A stretch of 64,000 nt of DNA from Immersiella caudata (taxonomy: Eukaryota; Ascomycota; Sordariomycetes; Sordariales; Lasiosphaeriaceae): the NCBI GenBank assembly GCA_030512335.1, contig JAULSU010000002.1, forward strand, positions 2,976,001 to 3,040,000. Reading direction: 5' to 3'. Below are positions 1 through 12,900 of this stretch, piece by piece. The notes beneath the pieces were generated by a model. That model saw nothing but the letters and a program-made list of their open reading frames with translations, was not told the DNA's origin and did no database searches. The stretch's first letter is position 1. Each line of letters begins with the position of its first letter. The position numbers were made by a program, and so were the translations under genes.

Positions 1-1192
1 GCGCGAAGACGGGCATCAGCACGCGGCCTCCACGGTTGAGGATGCTTGTAATTGACTTCATCAACGCTTGCTCGCGTTCAAGCCGTGGAACGTGCGAGGC
101 AACACCATAGGTGGACTCTGTGATCAAAACATCGATCTTGACGCCCTTCGGGACCTCGGCTGAAACCAAGTGTCGGTCTTGTTCGCGGGAGTAGTCACCA
201 GTGAAGAAGATGTTGAGACCGGCAATTTCAATGTGGAACATGGCCGCTCCCAAAACGTGGCCAGCAGGGTACGGCGTAATCCTAATGGACGAGATAGTAT
301 GAGTGGTGTGGTAGTCGATGGCTTCTATCTGCGGAAAAGTGTTGATATGGTCTTGCTCTGTGTAGACCAACTGCGTCGTCGGATTTGACGAAGTGTTTCC
401 AACACGCACGCTGTCCTGAATGAGCCACTTGTAGATGGCCTTGGTGGGATGCGTCATGAAGACCCGGCCCCGGAAATTTGTCTTGGCCAAGACATATGGT
501 AGCGAAGCAGCATGGTCGATATGGAAACTATATCGAGTTAGTCAGAATATGCGTTGGAGATATGAAAGCTGGCTAAGTATCATGGGCCGCAGCAAGGAGC
601 AGGGCAAAGGGCAGGGGGCAGAGGCAGGAGGCGTCAAAGCTGGGGCAGCGGTGGGCAATGGGCGACAAGATCTTGTATTTTGATATCTGAGTACATACGG
701 ATGGTACACGCTGCTGTAAAATAGCAACAGCCGAAAAGGCGAAGGCCCAGCAAGGCCCCAGTCAAATGACGATGCTCCGGTAGTTGATCAAGAGTCCGCC
801 TCTACCTATCTTGCCCCGAGCCAGACACCGCGTGACTCACGTTACATTCAAGGGTGCATGGGGGAAAAGGTGGCTTACTGGCTGATGAGGAGCACGTCAA
901 CGGTGCTGAGGTCGAAATCGTCAAAAAACGGGAGAGCCGCAAGACCGTCGTAAGCTGGATGCTGGCCGGCATCAAGCTGCAATGGATCCCCTAGTCAGCC
1001 GGGGAGACTCGTAGAATGTGGAAACTGTGTAGCACGTACCATGACCGTCTTTCCCTTGTACTGGATGATGTGACACGAACGGCCGACCTCATTGCCGCCG
1101 CCCAAACAGAGGAAGGTGAGCTCATCAGCAGGGTCGACAGGCTCCTCAGGTACTGCCGATGCCATCGCGGCCGCTTTCCTCTTGGAGGCCAT
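1..1192 (-). CDS. ysh1: YSH1/CPSF73 endonuclease of the mRNA 3'-end cleavage complex (N-terminal part, runs off the left edge)
   Basis: Three exons read on the minus strand: 1040-1192, 879-976 and 1-527, joined by GT-AG introns that restore one frame of about 259 residues. The start ATG at 1192 gives MASKRKAAAMASAVPEEPVD followed by a metallo-beta-lactamase fold: GGGNEVGRSC near residue 32, LDAGQHPAYDGL from residue 52, and the zinc-binding HxHxDH motif as HFHIDHA, which is split by the second intron. Further on TGDYSREQDRHL and ITESTYG are the next metallo-beta-lactamase motifs. The family (Ysh1 in yeast, CPSF73 in animals) is the nuclear endonuclease that cuts pre-mRNA before polyadenylation. 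Full-length fungal proteins are around 800-870 residues, so roughly the last two thirds, including most of the beta-CASP domain, lie outside the window. The gene is divergent from TAF4. Confidence 0.95.
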
Positions 1193-1871
1193 GATGGGCG
1201 ACCTGAGATTGCGCTTCTACACTAGCCGTGGATCTTTCTACTGAGCTCGTGATGCGACCATCACGCATGCACATGAGAACCAAACAAAAAACACGATTGT
1301 AGCTAGTGGCTATCGGAAGAATGGCGCAATCTCAGATGGTGATCCTTGACGATCTCAAAGAGCGTGTTGATGGCGAATGAAGAAAGAGCCGTTGCAAATG
1401 ATGGGGAGCGTGGTCGGGGTTTGAATGAAATGCGGCTCAAAGCCGAGGGCAGGTCGCTGAATATCGACGCTCGGACCACATGACAGCCTGTGCACGGGAA
1501 GAGAGGTTGGCAGCACGTGACGAAATCAGACGCGACAAGACTCGGGGCGATGTGCCTCTCGGTTTTGAAATCTGATGCCACCCCCGAACGATATCTGAAA
1601 TCCACCGCGACCACAACGCGCCCAATGCTATTGAGCCCCGCGCACAATAAGAACCGTATGGAACAATAAGAGGGGTTCCATTGCTCCGATCATTATTTCG
1701 GATGGGAGCCAGGAAGAGCGGTTTAGCCACCAACGCAGGTTCGCCTGCCTAGGTCTGGACCTCGCCAAACCCGCACCCCACACCTTCCACCTTTCGCAAC
1801 GCGAGCAACCCGACCTCAGCGCCTCTGTTGCCGCGGTCGCCGCGCGCTCCTCTAACTTCACATCGCTCAAG
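1193..1871. promoter_or_regulatory. Shared upstream region of YSH1 and TAF4
   Basis: About 680 bases separate the two divergent start codons. No long ORF with coding character lies here; the ORFs on the minus strand are short and rich in Arg and Ser. The stretch must hold both promoters and 5' leaders. I see no clear TATA box and cannot place transcription starts. Confidence 0.6.
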
Positions 1872-3934
1872 ATGGCGCAACCGCAGTCGCAGATACCCCA
1901 AATGCCGCAAATGAACCAGCTGCCCCAGGCGCCTCAGATGTCCCCTCAGATGTCGCCTCAACTAGGACAGCTGCAGCAGCAACATCAGATGCAGCAGCAG
2001 CAGCGCCCGGCCTTCTCGCCAACCCAGCATTCGCCGTCGCCTACGATGACGCCCCAGCCCCCATTTGCGATTCCGCCGAACAAGCGAGCGCGCACCGAGA
2101 CCGGCCCCCTTTCGCAGCAGATGCCTCACCAGCAGCAGCAGCACCAACCAGCATTTCACGCACAGCAATACTCTCTCAATACTCAAAATCAAGCGCTCTC
2201 TCCTTCGGCTACGTCTCCTGGCTATGTCAACTCCCCGACGTCGATTCATCCGCAACAAAACTACGCTTCCCCGTACGGAAATGGCGGCCAGCCCTCCTTG
2301 TCAATGCCTACACCGACAACGACCACAACCCCTCTCGCAACTCCTACGCTTCATATGCCCGAAGCTCGCCAGAACTATGCGCACAGCCCTTCGATTTCGT
2401 CTGCGCCGGTTACCCCGAGCCAGCAGTACACGAACGCGACTATGATGCCGATCGCGCCCCCACATCACCCACCGCAAGGAGCCATGGGTCCTCCGTCCAA
2501 GCCGGCAGAGCGTCCTACGAAGGAATATGAGTACGATGTGAGCGACTCGCTGGCGGGGACGGGAATCGATCTGCGAGCCGAGGAACAGGCCCTCGCGGAC
2601 TTTTATGCCGGTTCCTTCGCTCAGGAGGCAAGGACGGGATTGCCCGCGAACGCGCCTGGAGGCAAGGCGTCCATGTATGGCGCTGGGTGGGCAAACCAAC
2701 CTGCACAGCCCACCGATGCAACTCAAGAACAGTTTGCCGCTGACGCCGCAAAGAAAGCATGGGATGAGGCTGCTCAGAGGCTAGCTATCAGCCGCAGCAA
2801 CGAGATAAGGGAACCGTTTTTGCAGATTGCTACGGTGCACGCTCGAGCAGAAAAGATCGCCAAGGAGCACGGCATAGGCTTGAACTTGGACCTTAGAAGC
2901 AATCCAGCTTTGATGGGTAAGTTGAAGGCGCCGGTCGACTTTCCACAGCCCAAGGTTACGGTCAGCACCAAAGCAGGGCCCGAGGGTACCATGGTGGCCA
3001 CATCAAGCTCATGGATCCCTCACGACGCGTGGCTGGCAGATCAACTTGCGTTGCTGTCCATCGCCACAAAACACCGGCTCAGGGAGCTAATCGAGGAAGC
3101 GGCCGACGTGGCGATCAACCGGCAGACAACGTCGAACGGGGAGGTGCCTGAAGAGTGGGCTGAAGTAGCGGTGCCTTTGCAGACGGGGCTGAGTTCTCTT
3201 CCAGAGCCAGATAGTGCCGTCAGCCCTCCCACCAACCCACTCAAACGTATGCTGCATGCCAATCTGTTCCATCTTGTGGTTTACTGACACGCTCTTAGGC
3301 TCGTTTGACGTTGCCAACACTCAAAGCCCCAAGTCGATTTCCAGCGTTACGAAGAACCCCCTCACGAAGACGATGCGGGATATCGGCGAAACTGACCGCA
3401 GGGTGGAGGATGCGAGGCTGAAGAAAACGTCAAAAGCGCATGAACCCCGAGACCCCAGCAGCCGGTGCCCGGTCAGGTTCTGCCGCGCCTGGAACCCCCG
3501 GCGGCGCAGCTCCAGATGAAGCCAAAGCGCCATCCAAGAAGGAATTGAAAAAGGGCGCGGCTGCTGCCAGAATTGCGGAAGCGTCGAGCACAGCAAGCGC
3601 GAATCAGACACTCAACACATTGATAGGTGGCTTTGGAGGGCGAAAGAAGGGCAAACAGTACTCCTGGATGACGGGTGGTGGAAGCGGTGCAAGTACCCCT
3701 AGCAGGCTCAATACTCCAGGCACCCCAGGAGCCGCGACCGCTGCAGCGAGCGCCAAACCGGTTCAGGAGCAGAGACTCACGACAGAGGGCAGGACCTTGT
3801 GGGGGAAGTGGCGTGATAGTATCATGGGGAGGAACATCCAACTTCGAGACTGGGTCACTGCGTTAGAGATGGACGGGATGGAGACCCGGACGATTCAAGA
3901 TGCATACATGAACCTGGATGCTTCAGCGAAATGA
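1872..3934 (+). CDS. taf4: TFIID subunit TAF4, with an apparent +1 frameshift near 3424
   Basis: Exon 1 is 1872-3246 and exon 2 is 3299-3934; the intron has a GTATGC donor and a CTTAG acceptor, and splicing restores LKR-SFDV. The first 210 residues are low complexity (Gln, Pro, Met, Thr, Ser; CAG tracts near 1970-2005). The TAF4 C-terminal domain starts near residue 220 (TKEYEYDVSDSLAGTGIDLR) and carries the paired helices that bind TAF12 and stabilise TFIID. A conserved-looking Lys/Arg stretch is broken: frame 1 reads ARLKK and the next frame reads RQKRMNPETP, with one surplus A in the four-A run 3424-3427. Without correction the protein would end at 3519 and lose about 165 residues, including the final WGKWRDSIMGRNIQLRDWV segment. 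Because TAF4 is essential in yeast, a sequencing or assembly error is the simplest reading; see findings. Confidence 0.9.
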
Positions 3935-6900
3935 GATGGTGGGAGAGAGTAGTGTGTTCAGGAGGGTGAACGAGAAAAAGACATATGCGATGCAGTTTAT
4001 GACTGCGGTGCGCTTCTTTGGCAGAGCACGCTTTTGTGTCTCTGCGTTGTAATTACCATATTTTACACAAGCCTGGCGTTTTGACAGTGGAAATTCCATT
4101 TGGGAGGGGGGTCTGGAAGGGTATGGGCTGCGGTTTGGGCAAACCACTGGTCCCAGAATTACATTATACGCCACCTTCGGATGGGGATGGCGGAAGGAAA
4201 ATAAATTAGCCAACACCATCACGTTTGAACCACTCTCACTGTTGGAGAGGGGGGGCACGAAGTTTCAATGCTCCTTTCTTCTGATAGACTTGTGGTGCGA
4301 TGCGAGTCAGGTCCCTGGGCAAGAAGTCTTTGTGTGTTCATCTCACATGAAGCGGTATGGAATCTGGTAGGTGTTTGGTTGAGAATCCGAGTCATTGCTC
4401 CGGGGTAAACAAACCATCTCCATGTCCAACGGTTCAGTTTGTGACACCCCCGGATATATCTACATCTCAGGGGGTAGTTTGTGTGTCACATTCCCTTGAC
4501 CCAGGCACAGAGTTGTGCTCTAGCCTTGTTACCTGCGTATCTTCGCTCTCGTCATCACATTATGAGGGATGTTGACTACGCTTGCGGGCAGACCGTCTTC
4601 GAGTTTGGTGCTCGCTGGTGTCAGACGAAGCGATCTTCAACACTTGTGGTCCTGTCCCGAAGTAAAGGAGCCTCTATACAGTTCTACATGTATGAATCTC
4701 GTCCATGGAATCCCTTTTGTGTCTCGGAAGTAATATTTGTTCATCATTGGGATGCTACATGTTTTGTTTGAAGGAATGTTCGACGGCGCGTGTTGGGCCA
4801 CCGAGCCAAAAAAAAAACCCACCAAAGTGTAAATCTCAAGGGTCAAACACGGCGCAACGATGATTGTTTGGCCATGGTATGATTCCAAGGTGGACTTGGA
4901 GGAGTGGTATCTTGTAGTTACCTGTTTATCGCAGGGCTGGTTTCGAACCTGGTGACACTCTGAGCCTACTGAACGGAAACCAAACAGAAGGATCGAAGGC
5001 AACTGAGAGTGCAAGAGACACAATGATGACCCTCAAACGAGCAGCATGATAGCGTCATAGCACGACATAAACAGTTAGCTGAACTGTGTTTGACTCAGCT
5101 TTGAGAGGAGGCCGTACTTGCTCCATGACTACCTGCCATCGCCAACGCCACAACTCCAATACAGACGTAAGTACCAGGCTCCACGTCAACCTACCGCGAA
5201 GTACCGGGCGTCCCGAGTGTCTGTTGGACCAAGCACAAACCACCTGCACCGAAAATCCTCATCCCCCCTTCCGGAGAGACCCAACAGTGATGAACATGCC
5301 ATGTCCATGCCACATGAAACAATCAACACCTGTCCCTCTTCCGCTGCCGCGGTACGGAATATAGGATAAGTTAATGCGCTCGAACGGCACAGCATTTATT
5401 GAGCATGACATTCAAACATCTCACGCCGTAGCATCCACGTTTTCCCTTGCCAGCCCTTCAACTTGCCGGTTGTACCCGGGACAGTTCTCGTTAGTACTGG
5501 CGCAGAAGCCAGGCAGTGCCCAAATCCAACCCGGCATTTCCAAAACCTTGGGTTGAAAACCATGAGCGGTCCGTGGGCGCTGGGACGCCGAAGCGAGAGG
5601 GAGGTGAGAAAAAAAAAAAGCTTGGTCTCGAAGAGTGGGAAGCGAAAACACTGAGCTCTCTCGGTGAGACGCGGAGCCATGCCTCGGGCGTGGCCTTCAC
5701 CGGTCAACCAAATACGGTGCACACCTCTCCACTCCTTCGGCCGAAGTTCCATCCAGTCCGCCAGAAGTACCTAGACTACCCAGCCATCCTGACATGATGC
5801 AATGCAATGCACTGTGGCTGCGGACCGGAAGCGCGACCACAACTCACGGGAGGGTGGTGGTCTACTTCCACTTGTCCTCTCGGCAGGACAAGCCGGATTG
5901 CGTGCGATGTTCCGAAGGGTGGATCATCACTCCGACGAGTGCTCGAGCACCGGGTGCCCAGCGCCGTGAGCTGCTAGCATTTTTGCCTGTTTCGGGCATT
6001 TCTCCATGATTCCTCCCATTCCAACCGGGCAAACTCGCAAGGTAAGGAGCAAGTCATGTCCTTCTACGCATCACTTGAAGCTCGAAGGAGGCAGCAGAAG
6101 CTCCAAACTTGTTTGAAAGAGAGTTGAGCGTGGACGGCTCAGTCGGTGCAACACGCCTTGACCCCAATAGCTGACGGAAATTATCATCATGTCCCGCCCG
6201 CCCTTCTCTTGGGTCAACCAGACAATAATTCCTCACGATCCCCCCCCAGCATCCGTATTCCCACTGAGTCAATCCTCCGCTGGGGATAAAAAAGGACTGA
6301 ACCACAGCCTTGGCCGACGTGGTTCGACATTTGGGTGTTGCCAGGTTTCTTCCGTCACCTCAATCGACCTGGTCACCTGGAGCCTGGACTTGCCTTCTCT
6401 TGAGGGTCTCGACAGTCAAAGCGCTGACGATCGCCGCGACTCACGGCGCGTCGTATCCTAATCCGTACGGAGTAGCACCCTGGTAATAGTCGGTTTTCCT
6501 CTTTTGAATAAAAAAAAGAAAAAGAAAAAGAGACCGCCCGTTGCCATGCATGCCGTTCGGTCCCAGTGTCCAGCGCAAACGGGAATTCTACCATGACAAC
6601 GTGGGCGTCCTGCAGCGCGGAACGCTTCCCCGGGTTCCACGAGCCCCGTTTGCCGTACGGATCCGCCAAACGCGTGGCTGCTGCTTGCAGCTAGGGCCAG
6701 CAGGGGGTCGGGGCTTGCATTTCCTCAGCCGTCCCTGGCGTTGGCCTGACATTCAGGCCACAGGGCCCCCTCGTCTTCTAAAAGGCTTCCAGAAGTCTTC
6801 TCGGCACAAACACCGTTTCGCACGGAGTAATTTCTCAAGTTTGAGGTCCGCGCGCCGATGCATCCCGGTCGCATCCCACCATTCAGACTTTTCTTCGACG

Positions 6901-9900
6901 CCTCAGCAAATGGCGCAAGCCTCGTGTGTCTGCTTGAGCCGCTCAGGCCTTTTGAGCGCTTGAGCGCAAGGACAAAAACCATCGCATGCCGTCTGCAATA
7001 GATATTTGTGCGAGTGTGCTATGCGAGGGTACTTCCTTGAAGGGGGGGGGGGGGAGGCGCTGAGATAATTATCACAGAGCCACAGGAAGCAAATCTCTGA
7101 AATGAGACTAGCCACACCTGCCGTCCTGGAAATTTAGTGTAGATCTGAGGCCCGACGGGGCGAGGCGGCGACGAAGCGAAAGGAGCCAGACGGAGGCCTG
7201 ACGGCTGAGTGGGCCGCTGGAAATTTCGGCTGGCCTCAGCAAACCGTTTCCCAGGCAAAAGGCGTTTCCACTGCCGTGTTCAGAAAGGACGTGGCTGCCA
7301 GGTTCAGGCACAAGACTAACCGTCTGGCTGTGATGACGTGGGAACATGGGTGTATGGGCGACGGACCGACTAGGTGGGCAGAGGAATCTCTGAAGCAGAT
7401 GCGTTGCGGCTGCTATTGGATTGGTCAGTACCGAGCAATGTATCGAAACGATCTGGAGTGCCTTCGGGAGTTAAATATTGACGCCTGACGAGGCTGGTCG
7501 AACTGATGATGTGCCACTTTGCCATAGGCATTACCGTTCCCATGGAGAAGGGTTGACACATCAGCGGGCCCGCGACAGCCCTGTCGGAAAGGTGAAAAGG
7601 GTTGCCAAGGTGTTTGCGACTCTGATTGTTCGCGTGGCATTTGAAACTGTCCACGCGGGTTGCCCAATGTTGACAGGCTGGCGGCATTGCGTGGGCAACT
7701 CGTGCTTGGAGATGCCCTTGGGTTCGATGACAACCTGTGCTGAGGCGGTGGCCAATAAGCCCAGGCTTCCGCTCGTGGTCGTGCTGGCTCCATTCCAAGG
7801 TGGGCAAGCTCTCACTCTCCAGCCGTACTGTTGATCGCAGAGCCCCGACAATGTTTTGAGCTGAAGGAGCATCGTCACATGACGATGCATTAATGCATTC
7901 GTTCCAGGTTGATGGCAGGTAGACCACACATTGTGCTTGCCCCACTGAGTGGCTGGAGAGGAGTGAATCGGAAGCTTGCTTGAGCCGCCCGCCTCATGGG
8001 CTGGAGACGGCATCACAGTGCTGACTAGATCGGCGCCTTGTGATGGGTGAGAGGTGGTGCCCAATTGGGCCACCGTTACGTATCCGTGGTCGTGATCAGC
8101 CAGCGGTCAGGAGCCCAGGCTTGGCCCCGTTTTCTGCTTCGAATTGACAGAAGATGGATGACGCGTGGCTGTGTACCTACCAAAAAGGACCGCCTCTGGC
8201 TTGCACGACTGAAGAGGAAGGAAAGTTCAAGTTGCCAGCTTGTGTTTCAGCCAGGGCGTGAGCGATAAGAGCGCGCGAATTACGGAGACGAGGAGACCCA
8301 AAAGAAGGAAGTTGCGATGCGCTGCTGCTTTTTCCTCACCAGCCTCAAGCTCGGAGTCTTCAGGTAAGGCTAATGCAGGAACCAGCTACATATCGCTTCC
8401 TCGACGCACTAGGCTCTGCCTGGGCTGCAAGGTACTAAAACGCTGGAAAGGTTGCTCGGCACCTGAATTAGGTCGTGATTCAGGTACTGCAGACGGAGGT
8501 ACCTCAAACCTTGCAGCGCGCGCCAGGTGCGGAATGGCGCGACGGTTGGGTACCGAGTATGTACCTCTGGCCGTGACTTCGGTCTCACAAAGAATAGGGG
8601 GGATGGGACGCACCATCGGGGGCCAAAAATTGACGGGCAAGGTGTGCGAGGTCAGGCGAGGCCGTACTGTGCGCCCACGTTCACACCCACACCTTGCTTC
8701 AGCTTCCACCGGAATGGGCGCCAAGATCGGAACTGTGGCTTGCGACACGTGCTTGACATGGGTCTTGACAGTCCACCTCCAGCTTGGATCGCCCTGCTCT
8801 GACATTGGCTTGGGTCATCAAGAAAACTAACGTCACTGAGACTGGCGAGGGCCTCGCAGACGTCCGGGGAGAGAAGGTGAGGGCGGTGCGGCTTTGTCGG
8901 GAGCTCACTGTAGCCAAGATATTTTCATTTCTCCACTCAGCATGCGCTCGCTGTGTTGAGAGGTGTCGTGCCGCTTCCCGGTTGTGTTCACGGCACTGAC
9001 GGCCGAGTCTTCCGTGTCTAATGGGTAGCCATGCGACAGGCTCCCTGCAGAGATTCATCCATGGCCAGAACACAGGTGGTGACGATGACTTCTCAAGCGC
9101 AATTGGGCTGGAATGTCTCTTTTTCGGGGGGGGGGGTCAATGGCCTAGGTATTTCCAGCTGCTCCTGTAGAGATGCGACGCATATATTGGTGGATTGTGC
9201 AATGCAAGTCATGATATTCTCGTTCGGTTGGTGAGAGGGTGACACAAGAGTGGCAATGCCATTTGAACAAAAAAAAACAAAAAAAAACACGTACTGTGGT
9301 AGCAATTGTTGGAACTGGGAATTTAACGTGAGGCGGGCTTGTGAGGCAGGTACGCAACCATCAATCACCATCACACGGCAGCAACCCATTTCGGACCCGG
9401 AAAAGAGCACTGCATTGATATGGAGAAATAGACTTTTCGTATTGCATCAAATACGACGGAAAGTAACATTGTATGGAAGTCTTGCTGTGCGTCGTGGTCC
9501 TGGCAAACAGCACAGGATCGGCTGGCCAATGTCTCTCCATCAGCGGCGACCGTACTGCCAGCTTCTTGTTTCATTGAGGATGGTTAGGTCGCTTAAGCCG
9601 CGTTGAAAGCGTACGGCATGGGAGTGTCAAAGAAGCACCCGAGACTGTCGCGTCGCGTCATGTCCTCGAGACATGACCCTGGCGATTGAATATATTAATT
9701 GACTCGGAGTGGTTTGATACACGAACTGCGGGGAAGACGCGAGCATGTCCATCGCCTGATCAAGAGCCGTCTGATCTTTTACGCACTGTACCAAGGCGAG
9801 ATGGTGCGGAGCTTGGAAACCTTCCAGAAAACTTCGGCTGCAGAAGAAGCGCAATCGAATGCCACCGGGGTCAAGGCTCGGTGAGCTCCCGTGCCGGGTG

Positions 9901-12900
9901 TTCAGGGAATCGCGCGCTCGGGCGCAAACTGCTGGCTTGGGTCCGATCTCAAGGCATAATGTCCGCGCGCATCGTCAATAATAAAGCGAACAACGGAGGA
10001 GGCTAGGCATAAATCCGACCTGAGACCTTGTTAGCTGGTGGCGGGCAGAGGCTCATGGCGATCACTCATCTCTTTCTGTGGCAGCTGCAACCTCCCGGAC
10101 GGAGTTTGGTTGAGCGGAGGGCCGTTGAAAAGGACCCGTTGATGTTTTGTCGCAATTTGCTAATCTGGGGTAAAATTGGTTCTTGTTTCGGGAGATCCAT
10201 TATATTCATTACCTTCTCGGAACGAGAGTTCTCTATGTAACCCTCTATGAGCAGGGATGCGAATGTCTTTGGCTTGGTCACTGACAGCTTGTCAGTGAAG
10301 ACATGATGATGTCTAGAACATGCGGTTCCCGAGCCTGAACCATCCTCGTGTTGCCATCGCTACTTAATCCTCCGCCGTCGCACCGCATCAAAGATGCAAC
10401 GGGCCCGTTGCGGTTGCCGCCCGAGATGGGACAGGCACGAGGTCAAGCGGATATGCAATATACGGCTTCCGACCGCCGGGAGGACGAAGGAGACCAACTA
10501 ACCCCGTCACCGGCCCTAAGAAGGAAAAGGGGGCGGAAAGAGGTGATACCTCACTTCGGTCTCCGAGACAGCATCCGCAAAGCGCCTTTTCTCAGCATCG
10601 CCGGATCGTGCCCTCGACGCTTCTCATTGCTCGCCGACCGTGTCTGAGCCAGCTGTCACCTGTAAGTGGAGTATTTTGGCTCTCGGATATGCGAAGAACT
10701 GCATCCATCGCAGCGCTGCATGAAAAACAACGGCTGTTGGGCATCATCGCATCGCCGTCGTCCTGCTCTGCTGAAGGCATTCCGCCCATCGTTGAGTCAA
10801 GCGCTGCGGGCTGGCAGAGTGGCTGCATTGCGGCCATTCCCCTTTGGACTCAGGTCCGCTCACACGAGCCACGGGGGAGCGAATCCCCACAGATGGTGAT
10901 TCCGGCAGTGCCAATTAGTGGGCTGAAACAGTCTTGGCGAACCGAGTAGGCTCTCTTGGGACTCGCCTCCAACTGGCTGCTCACCTCGGCCATATCAAGG
11001 TTTCCGCACAAATTCGTCAATAGTGTGTACTTGTTCTGAGCCGGGTGACATTCAGGCTGCACACCGCATTCTCATCGGCTAGACAGTCGCGGGAGGTTTG
11101 TTCGTCTCGTAAAAAACGGAGGGAGCCCGGGAACATATCCCGTGACAGTTTGCAGGCAACACTGTTGGCGTCGATACTACGGTGCATGCAGTGCGCAGGC
11201 AGGTGCTTTACCGTAGGTATCTGCCTGCGTGCGAGGTGTGTCTTCCTACCAACGCAGCAAGTTAGCTCTGTGTCATCCCTCCAGACAGAGTGCCCCGACG
11301 TAGCGTAGGGGAGTCCGGGTAGCGCTCGGAGAGGGCCGATGGCTGACGACACACACCGCGAGCGACAACAGCGCAGCGCAGTCTTTATAGTATTACTGCG
11401 GAGGAGGTCGTCAGACTGACCGCCCCTTTGTCAGCAGCGGGACTATCTAGCTGCGTCATCAGCGGTGGCAACATGTTGATTTCGCACAGGAGAAAAGGTG
11501 TTGACGCCGTTCTTGGTGGACTTTCCCTGTCCGATCCGGCGCGGGAGCGGGGCGGGAGCGGGTCGTTCCCAAGCCAGGAGGGCAGGTGCGGAGCAGCCCC
11601 CAGGTGGTGATCGGCTCAGGCATGCGACGGATGCAGGGCCGGTTGAGGGCCTTGAGGCTTCTGCCTATCAAGACGGCCATCACACACAGCGATGTTGCAC
11701 GATGCAGGCACGTCGTGGCCCCGGAGCCAGCCTGCTGGTGCCCCAATCTTCGATGGTCCACCGAGCCTGTACGGCCTGCGTCATGGCAACCCGACCTCAT
11801 CGGACAGAATCGGCCAGAATGCAAGGCATGCAGCCACCTCCGGACTCGCAGCTTGCTGCTTCGGTCAGGTGCCCAGGCCGACATGTCCAGGCCATGTCAA
11901 GCGACTTGCGAGACACGCACGATGATGACAGCGTGCCGGGGAGATGGAGCTGTCCTCATCGTGGGGCTTGTGTTTGACTCAATCGTGAGGCAGCACAAAG
12001 GTCTCGTTGCCCGTTTTTGATTCGCAAAATTCGGCCGAATGGGCATCGACTAGCCAGGCGCTGGCGGTTCACTGGCTGTAGCGGTGGGGCATGTTGTCCG
12101 GCACCACCGATCTGGGCCCCCAGCCTTAAAAACTCGCAAGATGCCGTCGGCCGCGAGAAACGTGGATCCAACGCCAGCCCGCACCGAGTCGAATCGACGA
12201 GGATACGGAGAGACGACCGCCTAAGAATAGGATGAGTCTGACGCAGTGCCACGACGGTCGGCAGCTGGGAAGGGACGGGTGTACTGCGTCGCGCACAGGT
12301 ACATGGATCTTCCGGGGGATGTGTCGGGTGGGTGTCTTGACGTTCTACTGGTTCCGAGCTGCCCAGCAGTCCCGAGTTGGCTTCGGCCGTGGTGTGATGT
12401 AGATCCGTCCACCATTCCGTGTGATGGGGAGATGGCTATGGTGTGAAGGTAGGGCAAGTTTGTCGTGATGGCGTCTAACGAGCGGCTATGAATGTGCCTG
12501 CTATTTGCTTGCAGCAATCATTCCCGTGAGATAGCCCCGTGGCGGGCGGCCTTGATCCTCTTCCCCACTGTCGGGCTGCCAGAGAGGAACCTAATTGTTT
12601 AGTGTCGCATCCATAGACTTACAAGTTGGTGAGGGGCAGGATGAGGGTGCTTGTTGGCGGGTTTGGCCGCGATGTGGCATAAACGATCGGGTCAGTGGCT
12701 TTCATTGTGGCCGAAAGTGCGGGAGCAGACTTGCACCGCCTCCAAGCAACAGTTTACCTATCTACGCAACAGCGACGCTCAGGAATTTTCAGGTGGTGTG
12801 TGCAGAAACTCGTCCTAACTTGGCGAATGGCTGCCGTATCTATCGAATCCGTTCAGAATGGTCTCTTTGGTTGTCCTTTGGCATTGGGCTGGCTGTGTAC

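Noticed and set aside
4925..4965. GGTTTCGAACC motif resembling a tRNA B box
   Set aside because: No T-stem pairing on either strand and no acceptor or D arm nearby.
8240..8830. 196-codon plus-strand ORF in the gene desert
   Set aside because: The peptide is Gly/Arg/Ser-rich without any motif, overlaps equally long ORFs on the other strand, and has no supporting splice or start context.
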